Assembly (NCBI RefSeq): GCF_020882245.1
Contig: NC_083598.1
Span: 42,197,858-42,261,857 of the forward strand
Length of the DNA: 64,000 nt
Direction of reading: 5' to 3'
Source: Rhopalosiphum padi
Lineage: Eukaryota > Arthropoda > Insecta > Hemiptera > Aphididae
Under the pieces are notes generated by a model. It was not told the origin of the DNA. It did not search any database and saw nothing but the letters and a program-made list of their open reading frames with translations. The position numbers and the translations under genes were made by a program. Within the stretch, counting starts at the first letter, position 1. Each line of letters begins with the position of its first letter. Of this stretch, positions 60,701 through 64,000 are shown piece by piece.

Positions 60701-63700
60701 TTTTTGTACATAGAAAATAATCAAAATGTAAATTATGTAAGATAGTTTAAGTTTCCACGATCATTCATTTTTATTATATCTTTATGAATTATTTTATTGT
60801 AACTTAGACCTAATGTTATTAAGAAGTTCTCTTCACCAAACTTTGTTTATCCAGGGTGCCTTGAAATTTGATGAAAAATAGTTAATTGTATTAATAATTA
60901 AATGTGGTTGCTATCAGTAGAAAACAGAAAATAGGAATAATAAAATAAAATATATTTAACACACAAAATTATATTTCATAAGTTGAATTTAAAAATAAAA
61001 TATTTAAACTTACAGCTCCAGAGAGTGAAATAAAAAATAAAAAAATTGAAGGTATTATTATAATATTTTAAACTGTTATGTATTTTTTATATCATCTATA
61101 CATTTCTTAAAATTATACCATCCCCCATTTCAACCCCTACAGCTCTTTTTTAGTATTATAAAGTAGCCTATGTCCTTTCTCATTGTCTAAACAATCTATG
61201 TACCAAATTTCATTTAAATCGGTTCAGAGGTTCGGAGCCTATTCAATACAAACAAACAATCAAATGTTTCCTCTTTTTAATATTAGTATAGATTAAAATA
61301 ATTTAATTGCTACATTGTTATAACGTCGCTAATATAAATTGTTGTATACTACATAAATGTTTTCTTATAGATAGTTTTATTATCCAATATCATTATTATT
61401 ATAATGTTCAAAAAGTTAAAAATCTATAACAATTGTTAATTGTAAATATTTGTAGATGTAGATAGTTGTGGCTACGAATAATTTATTTATAATACCAATA
61501 AAAGTAATAAAAGTTATAACAAAAGAGAAAATAAGGAGAAAAAAATTAAAAAATTTAACATTAATCAGCGAATTTTTTATTATCTGTTGTACTTCATTAC
61601 ACTCGATTTTGGTTTCTGTGGGCTATATTAGTTATATTAGTTTGTGCATTCAACTTCTGTTGTATAGCAGTTTTCAAAGAGTTGAGCTAAAACTTTGCAT
61701 TTTTCTAGGTTTTTCATATTATTATTTCAGCTTCAAGAAGGGGGATCAACCTATTATTGTTGTTTTTGGATTCTCTTTGGTGCTATTCATACTCCATAGG
61801 GTAGTCGAGTTGTGTCTCAGTTTAGTTTTGATAGGTATATTTTATAATAGTCATATCTTTACATATATAGTTGTCAAAGTCCTCTCCTAATTAAGTGGAT
61901 TGGACGTTTTACGATTTCAGGTTTTTACGTTATTTGAGAAATTCTTTTAACTTTGTATTTTTCATTGAGTATTTTTGGAATATGATGTGGGAGCAAAGTA
62001 AATATAATGCTACCTCACCCAGTGTAATTCATTTTTTCAATTAATTGTTGTATCCTTCCCATTCGTTAAAATATTTAGCGTGGATTGTTAACCAGTGATT
62101 AATTTTCTTCTATGATTATCGTTATCGTTTTTATGCAAAAATAAATAAAAATAATTTATAATTGTTATAGTTCATATTGTACATCAGACCAATAAGTCAG
62201 TTCTGATAAAAATATTATACTTTCTAGATATTGTAATAACATTTTTCAATTATACCAAATTACAAACATGTGATAAGGATGGTAAGTACATATTATAATT
62301 ATTGAATGTAATTGTTTTTATAATAATTTATATAATAAATTAATTGAATATAATTCATACAAGCCCATTTTATATTACGTAAAAAATATTGTTATCAACT
62401 AAAATAAGTTCTTAATTTTCATTTATTACAGATCCTCCAAAGTCTCCATACCAATATTGTTCTGATCTCCGTAAGCAAAGAAAAATATAAAAATTTAAAT
62501 TTCAGAAATGTGTTTTTTTTATATAATATTCTATGACGTATGTTATACATAATAATATATAGGTATATCTTAGAATGATAAGAACATATTTTACGTTCAC
62601 AAATAATAAAATAACTTAAGTATATAAACCTAAACAGTTATAAAAAAAAATGTGTACATAGAATATAATCAAAATATACATTATGTAAGATAGTTTAAAG
62701 TTTCCACGATCATTCATTTTTGTTATATCTTTATAAATTATTATATTGTAACTTACACTTAATGATTTTAAGAAGGTTTCTCCAAGCAAAAAATTTGCTA
62801 TTTCAGGGTGCCTTGATATTCGATATTTAATATTAAATGTAAAAAGTATTGGATTTTACAAAATAAACTCGATTTAGTTTTTGATGAAACTATTCAATTT
62901 TTTAAAATTAAAATTTCGAACGCTTATAAATACAAGAATGAATTTAATTTAGATTTACATACAGCGATTTAAGAAAATATTTTTATAAAAAATTGATGTT
63001 ATTCTTTTTGAATATTAATATTTGTCACAATTAAGAACGTTGTATTTAAAAATCAAATATTTTAACTTACAGCTTTAGAGAGTGAAATTAAAAATACAAA
63101 TCCTACAGGTAATATTACAATATTTTTAACTGTGATGTCTTTTTAATATCATCTATACATTTCTAAGAATTTTATTCATTAATTTTGTCAAAATATAATT
63201 TAGAACAGTTATTGATGAATATATCCTTCTTAGTTATCAAACTATGATAATTTATTGATATTGTGAATATAGATTATGTATATTAAATAAAACATTATTA
63301 TTATGGAATTATGAAAATATTAGTTTGATTTACAACTGTTTAATTTTTCTTGGGCAAAGGTACAAGTAAAATATTCAACTTTACTAGCAATGACGGGAGA
63401 GTTATTTTTAGAATATTTGATAAACTGTGTTAAAAATTAAATGTAGTTGCTATCGGTAGAAGACAGAAAAAAAGGAGTAATACAATATAATATATTATAA
63501 CACACAAAATTATGTTTCATAAGTTGAATTTAAAAATAAAATATTTGTACTTACAGTTCCAGAGAGTGTAATCGAAAATACAAATCCTACAGGTAATATT
63601 ACAATATTTTTAACTGTGATGTCTTTTTAATATCATCTATACATTTCTAAGAATTTTATTCATTAATTTTGTCAAAATATAATTTAGAACAGTTATTGAT

Positions 63701-64000
63701 GAATATATACTTCTTAGTTATCAAACTATGATAATTTATTGATATTGTGAATATAGATTATGTATATTAAATAAAACATTATTATTATGGAATTATGAAA
63801 ATATTAGTTTGATTTACAACTGTTTAATTTTTCTTGGGCAAAGGTACAAGTAAAATATTCAACTTTACTAGCAATGACGGGAGAGTTATTTTTAGAATAT
63901 TTGATAAACTGTGTTAAAAATTAAATGTAGTTGCTATCGGTAGAAGACAGAAAAAAAGGAGTAATACAATATAATATATTATAACACACAAAATTATGTT
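51662..64000 (+). CDS. microexon gene B: paralogue of gene A, 3' end outside window
   Basis: Predicted exons: 51662-51740, 51993-52001, 52628-52675, 53133-53141, 53428-53436, 54209-54256, 54718-54726, 56258-56266, 56798-56824, 57057-57095, 58523-58591, 61016-61051, 62228-62281, 62432-62470, 63073-63108 and 63557-63592, with more expected to the right. All internal exons are phase 1-1 and no stop arises at any join. Exon 1 is a signal peptide (LITLSVTVISIINFSDA). Relative to A, gene B has two 48-nt exons, an extra 9-nt exon and a 39-nt exon (PPKSPYQYCSDL). Its three 36-nt exons differ from one another, whereas A's three are identical. Shared exons such as NDAYANYCYVKQF are unchanged; the 69-nt exon has changed strongly. 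Reading as a bicycle-like secreted effector is inference from architecture. Confidence 0.58.
52628..52675 (+). CDS. 48-nt microexon, gene B copy 1
   Basis: Acceptor catttag and donor gtaac. The peptide is DKRADLSNPSGTVDK plus split codons. A second copy at 54209-54256 (NKRADLSKPSVTVEE) indicates duplication of a 48-nt plus 9-nt exon module of about 1.6 kb. Confidence 0.6.
53770..53970. repeat. dispersed repeat in gene B intron
   Basis: 'gggcaagtgggtatcgctctgctgta' opens it and 'tcactccgttcagaatcta' closes it. The latter is the reverse complement of sequence near 44917. It is absent from the paralogous introns. Confidence 0.5.
57712..58258. other. insertion of about 550 bp specific to gene B
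   Basis: The gene A counterpart is only about 45 bp (33790-33826). The insert is AT-rich with no clear frame and no identifiable terminal repeats. Confidence 0.5.
59139..59328. mobile_element. hAT-type MITE in gene B intron
   Basis: Ends cagtgattcttaacc and aataagaaccactg; flanks ccctaata and ccttaatg are a decayed 8-bp duplication. Orthologous with 34780-34974. Confidence 0.65.
59714..59990 (+). pseudogene. decayed LINE RT fragment, gene B copy
   Basis: Counterpart of 35390-35700, with the same indels around the PQGS-like motif. Confidence 0.45.
60070..60400. repeat. RTE/SINE-like repeat, left part, gene B
   Basis: Matches 35745-36075. It is interrupted at about 60402; the last 120 bp occur again at 61113-61235 before the tail continues. 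Confidence 0.6.
60402..61112. repeat. rearranged segment in gene B carrying an extra 36-nt exon
   Basis: This 0.7-kb piece interrupts the RTE-like repeat and is flanked by a direct repeat of about 120 bp. It resembles the downstream region 62.45-63.14 kb: 'accaatattgttctgatctccgtaagc' near 60528 is the 3' half of the 39-nt exon, and 61016-61051 is a 36-nt exon with intact splice sites. It appears to be an exon-bearing duplicate moved about 2 kb upstream. Confidence 0.65.
61468..61890 (+). other. gene B copy of the ATG-less hydrophobic frame
   Basis: Compared with 36309-36755 there are three silent changes, one Asp to Glu change and a nonsense change that ends the frame at codon 141. See that entry. 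Confidence 0.3.
63109..64000. repeat. 484-bp tandem duplication around the 36-nt exon of gene B
   Basis: The sequence from gtaatatt at 63109 repeats from 63593 with almost no change, a period of 484 bp. It runs to the window end, so the copy number is unknown. Exon copies at 63073 and 63557 differ at several bases although the introns are nearly identical. Confidence 0.85.

Noticed and set aside
1..64000. tRNA, rRNA or endosymbiont genes
   Set aside because: No cloverleaf-like, rRNA-like or bacterial operon-like sequence was recognised by eye; a covariance-model scan was not possible here.

Overview
The window is eukaryotic nuclear DNA: AT-rich, with spliced genes, GT-AG introns and insect-type transposons. 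The gene content, and above all two secreted-protein genes built of phase-1 microexons, point to an aphid (Hemiptera). The species call is inference; nothing bacterial (for example Buchnera) was seen.

Left part (1-17.5 kb): three ordinary conserved genes. The 3' half of an EHD/Past1 membrane-remodelling ATPase lies on + at 2517-4646. A 1-acylglycerol-3-phosphate acyltransferase (AGPAT) lies on - at 7172-8710, tail-to-tail with EHD. A two-WW-domain FNBP4 orthologue lies on + at 11354-17451, head-to-head with AGPAT across a GC-richer spacer. All exon joins were checked for reading phase.

Middle and right (18.6-64 kb): a tandem gene duplication loaded with mobile elements. Gene A (25016-39005, complete) and gene B (51662 to beyond the window end) each start with a signal-peptide exon. 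They continue through exons of only 9, 27, 36, 39, 48, 54 and 69 nt, all phase 1-1, with no stop at any join. Gene A ends in a 119-nt terminal exon. This architecture matches the published hallmarks of aphid 'bicycle' salivary effector genes, although the peptides carry Cys-Tyr, Cys-Cys and Tyr-Cys-Tyr rather than clear Cys-Tyr-Cys motifs. The same 36-nt exon has been amplified separately in A (586-bp units) and in B (484-bp units). A 91-bp minisatellite lies upstream of A in four copies and upstream of B in one.

Mobile elements: a full-length but frameshifted Jockey-type LINE with a 13-bp target duplication (19590-24084); a 5'-truncated BEL/Pao element inside an intron of gene A (27.05-30.55 kb); an apparently intact hAT element with 8-bp target duplication and an open 500-codon transposase (49015-51249); a decayed second hAT (47.07-48.46 kb); two foldback elements of about 930 bp, one with 8-bp (40254-41187) and one with 9-bp (42538-43466) target duplications; and several MITEs. 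Two GC-rich islands (39.24-40.03 kb and 46.0-46.55 kb) remain unexplained.
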